Below are positions 13,331 through 24,839 of a DNA stretch of 64,000 nucleotides, one piece after another. The translations under genes were made by a program, and so were the position numbers. Under the pieces are notes generated by a model. The model was not told where the DNA came from. It made no database searches and saw only the letters and a list, made by a program, of their open reading frames with translations. Origin of the DNA: Druceiella hillmani (taxonomy: Eukaryota > Arthropoda > Insecta > Lepidoptera > Hepialidae); contig JAYKKI010000075.1 of assembly GCA_039881145.1 (NCBI GenBank), forward strand, positions 971,001 through 1,035,000, read 5' to 3'. Position 1 is the stretch's first letter, and each line of letters opens with the position of its first letter.

Positions 13331-13592
13331 AACTCATTCAATCTCGATATAATTATTAAACGCCAAAAAAAAATGACAAATACGTCTAACAGGCAGAAAA
13401 ACCGGGTTACTTTTAACAATATGGCGATCGAGAATCATTACAAATCTGTCTATGGATCGACAGGCCACCGCCGATTAATGCACCTTTAGTCATGCAATCA
13501 GTGTAATAAAAGTTTATCGGGTTACGCAGACAAGGATAATGCGTTGAAAGTATGCTAGCTAGGATTTAGTACATTATAACACATTTTAAAAT

Positions 13593-13646
13593 AGGAAAAA
13601 TATCGTGTTCTCACTTATGCATGAGTGAGAACACGATATTTTTCCT
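13593..13646. repeat. Perfect 23-bp inverted repeat (hairpin)
   Basis: The arms at 13593-13615 and 13624-13646 are exact complements around the 8-nt loop TATGCATG. The arm core is ATATCGTGTTCTCACT. A perfect palindrome this long in otherwise decayed DNA suggests either a recent palindromic duplication or a small fold-back element. Confidence 0.88.
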
Positions 13647-13659
13647 CGTACTCGTAGTA

Positions 13660-14680
13660 GGTGTCCATTACATATCGAAATAGACGAAGCAGGCTTGAAC
13701 CCTTTCAAGGCAACCCTCGCATCCGCACAAACAAAGCTGCTTGCTATTTTAACCTGAGCCAATATTACATGTTGAAACTGTTATATTCATCTGGTTCACA
13801 TCCTTATTCTGGTTATATCCCGCCCGAGCATAACATGATTTATATATTGAAGCGCGTCTACGATTTTGCGATTGGCTAATAAATCATAAAAACGCCAACG
13901 TACTATGGAGAAAAAAAGCAATGTTTATGCATGTGGAACATTGCAATGTTTATAATGAATGTCAGTGAAGCTACAGTAATTGCCATATTAATTAGAGAAA
14001 ATTCTCGACAAGACCGTTTGAGTTAAAAATTGTCGGTGGTAATTACGAGAAATAAAGTATTTTAAAAATATTTTATCGAAGCTAATCTAAATGGGGACAT
14101 ATACATTTACATACTCCAGCATGTTAACTCAAATTTGTTGGAGGAGGTACCGATTGCGCACTTAAACAGTATTTATTTTCAAGATTATATAGCGCATTAT
14201 GTGATATCACTGTGGATATTTTTGAGCAATGTATATCACTATAAATGAATAGGTCATCTGCATATTGGTCTGCTAGATGGCCGGAACTTGAGCTACAAAA
14301 CTCTTATTTGAATAAAAAAACGTGTGTTCTTAGAGGTACGCCAAAGTCAAAGAAAAATGGAGTGATTTGTGATTTTGATGAAGTGAAAAATTTCACCGTT
14401 ACACTTCCAAGACTGAGTAATAATGTACACGCCCTCTATTTGGAATAATACTTAAAGTATATAGAGCTAAAATAATGGTAAATAAAGTAGATGGAACTTT
14501 ACAAATAAGCGTCATATAAATTTATTTAAATAATGCTGTTAATTATAGTTGGATCCAATTTTTTAAATACGCCATAATGCTTATGCCACATTCTCTTCAT
14601 GTGCAAGTAGTTGAATCACCAGCAGTAAATCGGTAATCTAATCTAAAATACATTCCATAACAAAGTATCTGATCCGCATT
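13660..14680. other. AT-rich DNA with two unassigned short ORFs
   Basis: Open frames at 13661-13879 (72 codons) and 14245-14448 (67 codons) have no recognised motif, no obvious splice context and no second copy in the window. I treat them as chance frames. Confidence 0.45.
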
Positions 14681-14686
14681 TTGACG

Positions 14687-14750
14687 ACCCTAAACCTGTT
14701 AAAATATGAATGGCACTTTCCATTCAGTTAAAATATAACAGGTTTAGGGT
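14687..14750. repeat. Nested hairpin
   Basis: Outer arms ACCCTAAACCTGTTA (14687-14701) and TAACAGGTTTAGGGT (14736-14750) enclose an inner pair TGAATGG/CCATTCA (14707-14713, 14720-14726). The two nested stems could form a cruciform or be a tiny fold-back element. Confidence 0.82.
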
Positions 14751-14759
14751 AGGAATCTT

Positions 14760-16540
14760 TATCATATGAAAGATTTGGCGGCTAACACTGGCAACCAGAT
14801 TTAATTTAATGATTGTTTGGGAATATGAATTTTAATTATTAAAAGGACTTAAAGCGTACTCTTGCAGTCACAAACAATTTTTTAAAGAATTAAAGAAATA
14901 TATTATATTCGGCACAGGTAGGCATTTCTTACTGTCTGAAGATTTAAGTTAACGTCAAGTACGTAAGGTGACCACACATATTAATATTTCTATAAACCGG
15001 AATATTAGTAAACGAATTTCTTTATATAATTATATAAAATGTAATGAGTCTATTCTAATTTGTTTGCTGAATATGCTGTTGACACCCTTGAGAGTTTGCA
15101 TTTAAATATATAAGAATGTTAACATAGCTAAAAAATAAATCTACGCCTGTTAGAAGAAAACCTAAAAAGACGCATTTTTTTTTAAATTGTTTGAACAAAT
15201 ATTTACTTTTGAGTCAGTTTTATTTATAAATTCCTATATTTTATTTTTTGCCAAAAGGTATTTAATGTTTCATGTCCTTTGGACGCAAACGAAATACTAG
15301 TTGCAATTAATAATAAAAATCATGTCTCTTAACGAGTATTAGGTCCAAAAAATTAGTGACATTTATAAATGGTTGAAATTTTAAAAGAACAGGGAATATT
15401 TTTTATGTATACTGTACAAAAATTTGTTAGAATTTAGAAAATTATAGTTCAAATTTCTCTTAAATTTAAACGAAATAAACGTGCAGACCATAGAGCAAAA
15501 ATATACCATTAAGGCAGAAATGTACTAATGAATAAGAGTTTAATTTTGCTTAAATAAATATAATGAAAACATAGATAACAGCCACACTTTTAGGTAACCA
15601 TTATGATAATATTATGTTCTGATCTGTACCATTGAGTTCATTAACTAAAATAATTGAACTGTCATAAAGAAGCGATTGTAATTTTATTAATTACTCAAAT
15701 ACGGCAAGTAATTTTTATTCAAAGTGAACACTTAAAACGAAAGCTAGGGCGAGTGATTAAGAATAGTATCTCTGATGCATTTCGATACTTATTACTTCCA
15801 ACCAAATGATTATGTATTTTCATTTGACTTCACCTTTTATGAATTCATTTTCCCTACCAACAATACAAAACAGTGGTCAGTGGGGCAAATAAAGCAATCT
15901 AGAGTATTTTACATTTATTTTCACCGTTTTGCATCTAGTATGCACTCTTGCAGTCTTACATCATACCCGCGACAATGTAATGGACAGCACTAGGATACAT
16001 AGGAATACTGGATACATAGGAATGAAACCTGTATCAAAATTAAAATTTTAAAGTTAAAAATTCAGGTGTTATTTATATTGAATAAATAAATTACAAATTT
16101 TTAATTATGGAAAGAACTGATTTAAAAACATTTTAAATCACTTCTATCTAAAAGTAAATTATCAGACAATTTGTTTCTTTACAATAACAATTATTCTTGT
16201 CGATAATTAATTTAATTTTTTGTATATAATAATTTAATTATTATGCTAATGTACTAATTTAACCTTGAGTTACAATTAAGTAGAGAGAAAAGAAAATTAC
16301 AAACATTTTTATATTTAAAATTTTCTTTTGAAAACCACTTAAAACAAATGTAGAACGGAACGTTAATTGTAATATTTTCTCACAAATTATATTCATAACC
16401 CTGTAACGTATTTTGTCAAGAATTAGGATTATTGGCAAAGTACGTATATTTCTTTCCATGAAAAATGTAATAAAAAATAGCAAATAAATATTTCAATCCT
16501 TTAAGTAGGACCTCCCTTAAAATATTCCTCGTTTAAGTAT
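14760..16540. other. AT-rich non-coding DNA with a short tandem duplication
   Basis: The only structure seen is a 17-bp tandem duplication at 15993-16026, in which GGATACATAGGAAT appears twice. The open frames at 15775 and 16259 show nothing recognisable. Confidence 0.5.
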
Positions 16541-16544
16541 TTCC

Positions 16545-16985
16545 AATTCTACCAACAAAATACAGTGCGGATAACAAATGGCAAAAGCTCATTATTCGCA
16601 AAGGAAATTAAGACTGTTTGCTCTTGTTGCAAATCTCATTCACTTAACGTACAGTTCGGTTATTTATACGTGCATTTCCATTGTAACGCAGCCTTTCCTG
16701 GAGAGGTGTAAGCGGAATTCATAGCATACTATTCGGATGTGTTTTATTACCCTTGAAAATTAGAGTTTAGTGATGCGTTATGTTCTGTTTAAAATACGTA
16801 TATGGGTTCAAAATTTACTTTTAATTTGCAACTTTACTCGAGCAGACTACTTTGTTTGCTTAATTCTTTGTGACAGTATATACTGGAAGCCACAATGTCA
16901 CGATTGTTAGTAGGTCGATGTTTCTCTTTAATATTCGTCTTTCTAATGTCAAATAATTATTTTTCAGTTTTTATACTTTATTACC
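16545..16985 (-). pseudogene. Decayed Helitron-like fragment (block A, copy 1)
   Basis: This region aligns in the same orientation with 37800-38090, which continues into a clearer Helitron replicase/helicase pseudogene. The shared stretch includes AAATGGCAAAAGCT, GGAAATTAAG, TGTTTGCTCT and CCTTG.AAAATTA. On the minus strand, near 16907-16891, it still reads NRDIV, the residues found after the EVAIVIVG motif of Helitron proteins. Elsewhere the frame is full of stops. The assignment rests mainly on the alignment to the other copy; the protein evidence here is thin. Confidence 0.5.
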
Positions 16986-17815
16986 TGAAATATAACTTCT
17001 AAAGTATTATCTAAATTTATTGAGTTCCTTTTAAGTGACACATATACACACAAACATATAAACAGGCAGACAAACACATGGGCTGACTCGATTGAATGTT
17101 GATTGTAATTGTATGTGTTCAATCCATAATAATTCCTTTTTTATGATCTGACTGATTCTTAATAACTTCCATGCCAAAGTTTTTGTTAATCGAAGTAATT
17201 AATATGATTTTCAAATTACTTCTATTTCGGCTAAAATTTGTTTTAAAGATAAATTTAAAAACTTCAAATTTTATAGCGTTTATAATAGCTAAATAAGAAG
17301 TTAAGTATCTGAGTAATATTTTGTTTGAGTCAGAATTGACGCTGTAAATTTATTTTATACTGAAAAACTCTTAATCATTATTTTGAAAGAATACATCATC
17401 AGTATGTATTTGGTTTCCATACAAGAAGGTCTACATTTTCAATCCTATTATTGAAATTAATCAGTAAATATTCTACCAACTAACTGAATATAATATTTTG
17501 ATGTCTCTGTCACACGAATAAAGGCAAATTACAATACCTCTTTAATTTATTTTTCACTGTACATACAAAGCATTAGAGGTATATGACTCCCGTTTTCTAA
17601 ATTCATTATTTATTGGACATGTAAAACAGATCTTTACAGATCATTTATTAATACACCAGCTGGCTCCATTTTGATTTTTTCTTATTCAATTGCTTTTTAA
17701 ATAACTTATACTATTTTTTAATGAAGGCTTATTTCGGATACCGTAATCAACCTAGAAATATAATAAGCTAGAAATAAGGAAAACTTAATTAGGTTTAAGA
17801 TAAGTTGTATGCTAT

Positions 17816-17859
17816 TAATAGTTGCGCGTGGAGATAATTTTCCCTACGCGCAACTATTA
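17816..17859. repeat. GC-cored hairpin
   Basis: Arms TAATAGTTGCGCGT (17816-17829) and ACGCGCAACTATTA (17846-17859) are exact complements around a 16-nt AT-rich loop. The GCGCG core stands out in this base composition. Hairpins near element ends occur in Helitrons, but no CTRR end follows directly, so no assignment is made. Confidence 0.8.
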
Positions 17860-18673
17860 GTGACATATTAAAAAATGTAAGGATTGAAGGGTGAAGGGAC
17901 TTCATCGAAACTGTCTGACCATAGGTTTCAATACAACATGAACCGTCATTCAATATTCACCATCATTTTAACAATCATTTTAATATTCTATTTCCGAAAA
18001 TGTATAAAATAAATTCTTCTTTAATAGAACTTTCCCTAAAAGACAATTAACCAAATTTCAGCACCATGTTTTCTACATTACCACATATTTACTTATCTAC
18101 ACGAATATATAAAAAGAGATTTTCCAATTCCATTCTGATTCACGATTCTAATACGTTTTATATAATGGGAAGTAAGCCCTAACTTTAAATATAAGGAAAA
18201 TGAGAAAAACCTATGTACTTTTACGTCCACTAACAATACTGTATAAGTAACTTAACAATAATACATGAAAGTGTTAGTTTAATAATGAGTAGATAAATCT
18301 ATGAAAACTAATTTTTTTAAATAGCTGATTTTGACCGTAAAATTGATGGTTGTACTTGCGCGAGCACTACGCAGGAAATTCTTTAAATAAAGTTTAATAA
18401 ATTTGCAATTACATACCTTCAATAATTAGTCAATATGAGCAAAAGAAATAATCAAGTTTGTTTGTTATTACTATACTGTTACCTAATTAACAACTATACT
18501 ACTGCATAATTTATTATCGGATTACTGCGTAACTTATGGACCAAGACATTTGTTTCTTTCACAATTCTCAGTTATGGTAGAGCAGTAGATTAAGTAGTAG
18601 CCTTCATGTTACGGTACATGTTCAATTAGTATTATATGATAAATGTAAAAAATAAATTAACATAAAAGAATAT

Positions 18674-18745
18674 TTCAGGACGAGTTTCGACCCCGGAGTC
18701 TCGTTATCTCGTGCATGCACTTGGCAACAGACACTCGCCTTATAT
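18674..18745 (-). repeat. Possible degenerate tRNA-derived SINE head
   Basis: On the minus strand a CCAAGTGCATGCACGAG segment is followed about 20 nt later by GGGGTCGAAACTCGTC, which resembles a Pol III B box (GGTTCGANTCC) with one base missing. No poly-A or simple-repeat tail is clear and no other copy was seen. An alternative is a plus-strand terminal exon: TTTCAG at about 18674-18679 precedes an open frame of about 50 codons starting DEFRPRSLV. Confidence 0.25.
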
Positions 18746-19506
18746 CAACAATAAATAATCATAAAATTTACTCAAGGGTAACAAGCCGAATTTTGTATAT
18801 TCTTACCGCTCATGAGTTATATCGATAACAGGATTGCCGTGAAACCTGTCACATTATTGTTAGGACGTCGTAATGGAGCCTGTGATCAATAGTCTCTCTT
18901 TGTATTTTCGTCCCTTTGGGGGTTCAAAGAGGGTTTTTTCGTCGCTTGCTCCTTTTCAATAAAGCGGGTTTATGAAAGTTGTGAAGTAACTCGTATGGAA
19001 ATATCAGACGTCATCTTTAAGAAAAGTCATGTTGGAATAACTTTGGAATTATAATTGCGCATGACAACAATTTCACTTTCGAGGGTTATATTCTAATTAA
19101 TTTTTTTTTATTTCTCATAGACGTAAAAAAAATAAATAAATACTACTTTTAAATGAGGAAAGTATATGTCAAGAAATACTTTTAACTATTTTAAATGGCA
19201 TTTATATTTAATACGATGTACCCTGACTTCGTCAGCGTGTGGACCTTTAGACGCGTCACGGCATCTATTGTAATAATTATAAAAAAGTAAGTACAATTTG
19301 TTTTGAAACGTCAAATTTGGTGTATCTTCTTTTTATTTCATATCCACAGAATCCATCAGCAAAAAATAATTGAAATATTTTCTGCCATCTTTTGTGATTA
19401 AAAATATTATTTAACGAACTTTTTAAAAAATTATTAAAATAAAAGTCAATTCAAAAACAAAGAACGCAAGAACATGAATTGATAATTGGCGATAAGTCTT
19501 ATATCA

Positions 19507-19508
<2 letters not shown>

Positions 19509-19586
<78 letters not shown>

Positions 19587-19597
19587 TATATATATAC
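19509..19597. repeat. (TA)n microsatellite
   Basis: About 88 bp of TA dinucleotide contain two single-base variants. It lies 250 bp left of the GT fold-back element. Confidence 0.95.
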
Positions 19598-19843
19598 GTA
19601 TTGTTTTAACCAGGAGAATAAAAAATATTCCAGCATAAAATAAAAGACTTTCTTTATATAAAGATTTCTTAGCAGTTTTTTTAAGATAATTGGTAATCAA
19701 TAAATGAAAAACTATTGTCATAGTTGATTTCCAATTATCGTAAAAACTGCTATGAAATCTCACTGACCTTATATATAAAAAAAAATTTCGTAACGAAAAT
19801 TCAGAAAAAGAACTATATTCAGAAAATGAGAAAATGAAAATGA

Positions 19844-20393
19844 TGTCGTTTTGGGTCCATTTTCTTGTATGCATATTTATAATATATTTCAAGGCAGATT
19901 CTTCACACACACACCACACGGGCACACACACACACATAAGCATGCGCACTGGCATGGCATTCAATTGCATTCAATTCAAGCATGGCATTCATTGTCTACT
20001 AATAAGCTTTTAACTGCATTATCTGCATTTAACGTGCGTGCGTGTGTGTGTGTATGTGTATGTGTGTTTGTGTGTGTTAGTGCGCGTGCTTGTGTGTGTG
20101 TGTGTGTGTGTGTTTGTACGAGTGTTTGTGTGTGTGCATGTGTGTGTGTGTGTACACGTGTGGTGTGTACGTGTGTATGTGCGTTTAGGTTTGTGTGTGT
20201 GCGCGCGCGCGTGTGTGCGTGCTTGTGTGTGTGTGTGTTTGTATGTGTGTGTGGGTTTGTATGTGTGTGTGGGTTTGTGCGCATGCTTGTGTGTGTGTAT
20301 GCCCGTGTGGTGTGTGTATGAAGAATCTTCCTTGAAATATATTATAATATTTCAAGGAAGATTCGCATACAAGAAAATGGACCCAAAACGACA
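19844..20393. mobile_element. Fold-back element with GT/CA microsatellite core
   Basis: Inverted arms at 19844-19949 and 20279-20393 match over about 105 bp. The outer ends begin TGTCGTTTTGGGTCCATTTT, and the inner parts carry ACCACACGGGC and AAGCATGCGCA. They enclose a GT-rich core (20037-20278). The right arm holds an extra small palindrome (AATCTTCCTTGAAATAT with its complement) that the left arm has lost. The sharp outer boundary of the symmetry argues for a discrete inserted fold-back element. Cys/Val- and Thr/His-rich frames across it are microsatellite artefacts. Confidence 0.8.
20037..20310. repeat. (GT)n / (TGTGCG)n compound microsatellite
   Basis: Long imperfect GT repeats contain GTGC, GTTT and GCGC variants, and a GTATGTGTGTGTGGGTTT unit is duplicated near 20240-20278. 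Purine/pyrimidine alternation makes it a candidate Z-DNA-forming tract. Confidence 0.93.
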
Positions 20394-20399
20394 TTTGAA

Positions 20400-23080
20400 G
20401 TTAAGACATTCTTCTTTGAATACATTCAAACTGACGTGTTGTTCTCATCTTTACAAAATTATACAGTAAATTGTACATTGAATAAAATAAAATGTTAAAT
20501 TCTGCCGTGATAGAGACATTGGAATATGAAATCAATTCTTGAATAAAAAATATAATTCTCTTCACCAGTAACACTTGTAACTTATAAATAGAAACATTTT
20601 CTTTTTATAACCTCTATATACTTTCTTTCAAGACATTAAATTTATTAAATATTAAAATTAAGACGATAATATAAAGGATTCAAATTATCATATTTGAAAG
20701 TTTTCTAAGCTAAATCTTCTCAGTAACAGAAAAATTCTTCAAAAAATCAATCGCCAATTACCCTTCATAATCTTACCCGAGAAATAGATGAAAAACACAT
20801 TGGTCTGAAAACAGTTAATTGAATAAAAATAATGTTATGAGATTACGATCGACTTCATTAATAGGAATGGTAGGATACTAATTATCCATCCTGACTTTCA
20901 CCCGATAAAAGCACTGCAAGTGCACTCTTTGCAGTCGTGGGCCCTTTTTTCACCATGCACTTCAAAAACATACCCGGTTCACTAAGTTTCCTTTATTAAA
21001 GTTATTATAATTCAATAACATGTTATATGAAATCAACCTTTTGTTATACTTCCGTATCAATAGTTTGTGTCGACTGTTCAAAACAAAGAAAATGTTCTCG
21101 TTATTAAATCACTATACTTTTTTTAGAAAGCTTTTATAAAGGTAAAGTAATAATTAATGAAGGAATTACTTCTCATTTATTTCATTCTAAGTGTTTGCTT
21201 CTACATTATTAAGCACAAAATACTAAATTTCTACAAATTTCTATACATTCTGCAGTCTGAATATAATTTATAAGATTATTAGCTAACTATTCCATAGCAT
21301 AACTTTGAAAATACATTTTGAATTGTTTCAAACAAATATTCAGGCCCGCTTACCAAAATGCCCTGTTGAACTTTCGATACACAACCATAACCTGCCCAAA
21401 CTGATCTAATAAATTTAATAATCAAACTTCGATCCCGAAATGCAAAATTTAGAAATTGCTGCTGTCATTGTTTATCTATTGTAATGCATGTATTTACTTA
21501 CTTTTTCGTGAATCCCTTTAACCGATAGTTCATTGTCAATTGAAATTTCATAGCAATTTGTTTGACAGATATTTGGGCAGATTCCCACAAAATCAAGCAA
21601 TTTCGATAATTGTTAATACTTTTGATGTACATATATCGTCGTCTAATTAGTACAAAATTTTCGTACCGATATTCATTGATATATATTTAAAAATTTAAAT
21701 CCCCTTATTAAAAGGCATTTAAATAGTAAAAGTTGATGATATGACAATGGTTTTTATTAATAAAAAACTATATATGAAATGTTAATTGTGCAAATATGAA
21801 TATTCTTCTTCAAATAGTGTATTCTTTAGATTTTGTTCAACACTATACCTGCTTCTAAAGAAATCTTAATTTATAATGCACGTTAATCAAAATAGATTTA
21901 TGAACAAATCAGATCTTTAAAATTACATTTTTATACAGAATTAAAACTTAAATACGGTGTTTTGGATCATCCTAGGTTGCAAGTTCTTTTACAATAGAAG
22001 TGGGGAAGCAATTAATCAGACTTGTTTATAAGTTTTTTGCGTTGACTTCCTTCATCATTTTAAATTGAAGATTACGTCTAATTAATATGGAATTTTCAAC
22101 AATGCTACTTCCAATTGCTTGGAGTGTAGTTACGTTAAGCTCTTTCATTCTGTTAAAGACAAAAATATTTTGAAATATTGGTAGAGGCAATTCACATCGT
22201 ATTGAAATATTGGTATAGGCATATTTTTAAGTAAAACATCGAACACTTTGATTAATTATGTCATAAAATGTAGAATTTGGACATTTTTCTTTGATACATT
22301 TATATAAATGGCTCTAAAAATGTTGGTAATTATAATATTTTCATGATTGTGCTTACACTTATCATTTGGATACCTTGTTATGTTTGTCACGATTATTAAG
22401 CTTTTCAGAGAAATTATACAATTTTTAAATTAAAAAAATTATATTTTTTTCATTTCTAAAACTTTATTTTTTTGTAATCGCTTTGATCAGTTGGACGACG
22501 GTAATATAGCTTATTTATCAATGCAGGTTATAATATATTTCTTTTCTATTTTCTTGGTATGTTGGCCTCAAGTAGAAACATCACGATTGAGTTATAAAAG
22601 AAAAACAAAGGTGATGCTGTTTCCTATGAAAAAGGTCAACAATATTTTATTCTGAACTATACGAAGTTGGTAAAAAGTCTTTTCCCTGCGAAGTGAAATG
22701 AAAATTGATTTATTTTGCTGTCGAGTTAAAGGTGTATCAAAAAACAATTCAGGACAAGTAATTATATTTCTTTTGATTTTAATTTAAATGGTAGCCAAAA
22801 ATTATATCAGATCCGTTATTTAAAATAATGAAAGGCTGTGTTAGAGTGAGTAATAAGCTCACGGTTATTCTAATTTTATAAGAAGTTTTGGCAAATGAAT
22901 AGCTCGTTAATTAACATGAAACTTTCCCCATCGAATGGCTTATAGTGTGAAAATGAATCAAAGATACATGCTATTTTTATAACGTGCAGGTGATAATTCA
23001 TAATAATTTAAGTGAAGGGACTTGTAGAATGTAATTATTAATTAAACTTTCAAAACTAGGAATATGTCGCTTTTTTAAAA
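20400..23080. other. AT-rich non-coding DNA, nothing recognised
   Basis: No open frame, RNA gene or repeat copy is supported. A short imperfect tandem duplication (GAAATATTGGTA.AGGCA) lies at about 22172-22225. Confidence 0.5.
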
Positions 23081-23084
23081 TAGC

Positions 23085-23087
<3 letters not shown>

Positions 23088-23131
<44 letters not shown>

Positions 23132-23143
23132 TATACATATATA
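23088..23143. repeat. (TA)n-(CA)n compound microsatellite
   Basis: A TA run passes into ACACACACAC and then ATATACATATATA. Confidence 0.94.
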
Positions 23144-23149
23144 AAGTGT

Positions 23150-24585
23150 TGATAAGGATATAAAATATTTATATTTTTAATTTTTTTAAATTTATGTTCT
23201 CAAAAATGTTAAATATCAAGTGCATACCCTGCAATAAAAATATATACCATCTGCCTCTTAGCAGGCTTATTAAAATTATTTTAAGCAATGAAATTTGATT
23301 TCATATATTTGTCCCCGAGGTAGATTTTTTTAATCTTCTACAAATTCAAACATTTTTTTTCATTTATTTACATTTGTATAGTCGGGAACCAGCATAAATT
23401 TAGTTTGGTTTAAAGTGAAGCCCTAAGAAGCAGCTTGTAATAAATCCACCCTACCATAAGGTGATCTTAAATGACATAGAAAATAGATATATAGATGAGT
23501 AGTTGAGGGCATGTAAAATGAAAATTCAAGTGACAGAAAAGCAAATTTTAATATAAATTATGTATAATTGAGGAATTTTTAGGATATGAGTGAAAAACAA
23601 AAACTAAATTTCGGCATTTCTCATCATAGTACGACGACTTGAGTTTTCATTGGTTAAGTGTATATATGAAATTTAACATGTATTGCAAACATAAATAAAG
23701 CGAAAATCCATAAAATGCTACCTAAGTGGTAAATTAAAGGGTTCTATTCCACAGGTATTAAATATATTTTGAAAAAATATTTTATGTAGAATAACGCTAC
23801 ATAAATTCTCCGAATGTACAAGTTTTTTAATAGAATCGCGTTTATTCTAGTTTCAGTCAAACGAAAAGTATACAATATGTTTTCCAAAAATGAACGCGGA
23901 ATTTTGAGTAACAAAATTTAATTGAAAAATAATTATTTTATGCAGGTTTCACCCAGAAAATAATGTTTATCTCATTAAACATATTTATACGATCTTATGC
24001 TATTTTGGATTTTCTAGCATCAACATTTAAATATTTCTGATTGCACTACCTGGGATTTTCTAATCTCTTAATTCTAGTTAGAACAATACTGACTAACTAA
24101 AGGGAGAAATAAAGTTAATAACAAACATATTAATAAAATAGACCAAGATCAGTTAAACGGAAAAATGCATTCCTATAAATCTCCTAAATTTCTCTCTTCG
24201 CACTTTTTTAAGTAATGGATAACTGTGAAACTCTCATTCAAATTTTTGAGAAAATTTCTTTTTTTTCCTGGTGCCCATTGATATTCAGTACAGTAACTTA
24301 TTCATTTAGTTATTGTCGTATGATCTCTTAATATTGCTTAGCTATGGTGTTTTTCCAATTTTTCCAATTTATTGGTTGTTCTAACTCTTCGTAGAGAAAT
24401 GTTGCAGAGACATAAAAAATGTAGATATTATCATTGTGTTATATTCTCAGTCGATGTCATTATTTTGAACTGCAAACTCTCAAAAAAATTTGTGGTTAAT
24501 ATTTATTCATCTGTGTTATTTACTTATTCATTATTCAAATATTATCGTTCCGTAATTAATCAATTTTAACATTTTATTAAACGGA
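23150..24585. other. AT-rich non-coding DNA, nothing recognised
   Basis: The 65-codon frame at 24372-24569 has no recognisable feature. Confidence 0.5.
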
Positions 24586-24589
24586 GTGG

Positions 24590-24835
24590 ATTTGGATAAA
24601 ATTGGCCCCAGAGAAGTTTCCAATATCAAAAGCAGAGTTTTTTGTCATAATACTACGCCAGCAGCTTCATCTTCTTTAGTCAGAAGAGGTTCACTGCTGA
24701 TCAAAAATTTCCTCCGTGGATTCGTAGAACCGTAGATCTCATGCCGCATGCGTCCAACGGACAACCTTTACCAGCTCATCTGTTACTTAGCGGGAAGTTA
24801 TTCTTAGAGCCTGCTGGTCCTAAGAGAAATATATG
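24590..24835. other. GC-richer island with open frames on both strands
   Basis: Base composition here approaches balance, well above the surroundings. A plus-strand frame is open for 72 codons (24651-24869) and includes FPPWIRRTVDLMPHASNG and LLLSGKLFLEPAGPKR. A second plus frame and a minus frame are also partly open. I recognise no family. It may be a lone exon, a decayed transposon coding fragment or a conserved non-coding island; the open frames may simply reflect low stop density in GC-richer DNA. Confidence 0.3.
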
Positions 24836-24839
24836 TATC

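Larger units (their letters stand above)
16990..19500. other. AT-rich DNA with a hairpin and a GC-richer patch
   Basis: Apart from the hairpin at 17816-17859 and the patch at 18660-18990 nothing is recognised. No block-family copy was noticed here, although a diverged one could be missed by eye. Confidence 0.5.

Noticed and set aside
18928..18965. Stem-loop followed by T-run, like a bacterial terminator
   Set aside because: The stem is bulged and the surrounding DNA is eukaryotic repeat-type sequence; no gene ends here.
19446..19970. 174-codon minus-strand frame
   Set aside because: It is made of TA-tract translation joined to AT-rich sequence and part of a fold-back arm; no motif is present.
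19851..20469. Long Cys/Val-rich and Thr/His-rich open frames (up to 156 codons)
   Set aside because: They are translations of the GT/CA microsatellite and its arms; length and composition follow from the repeat.
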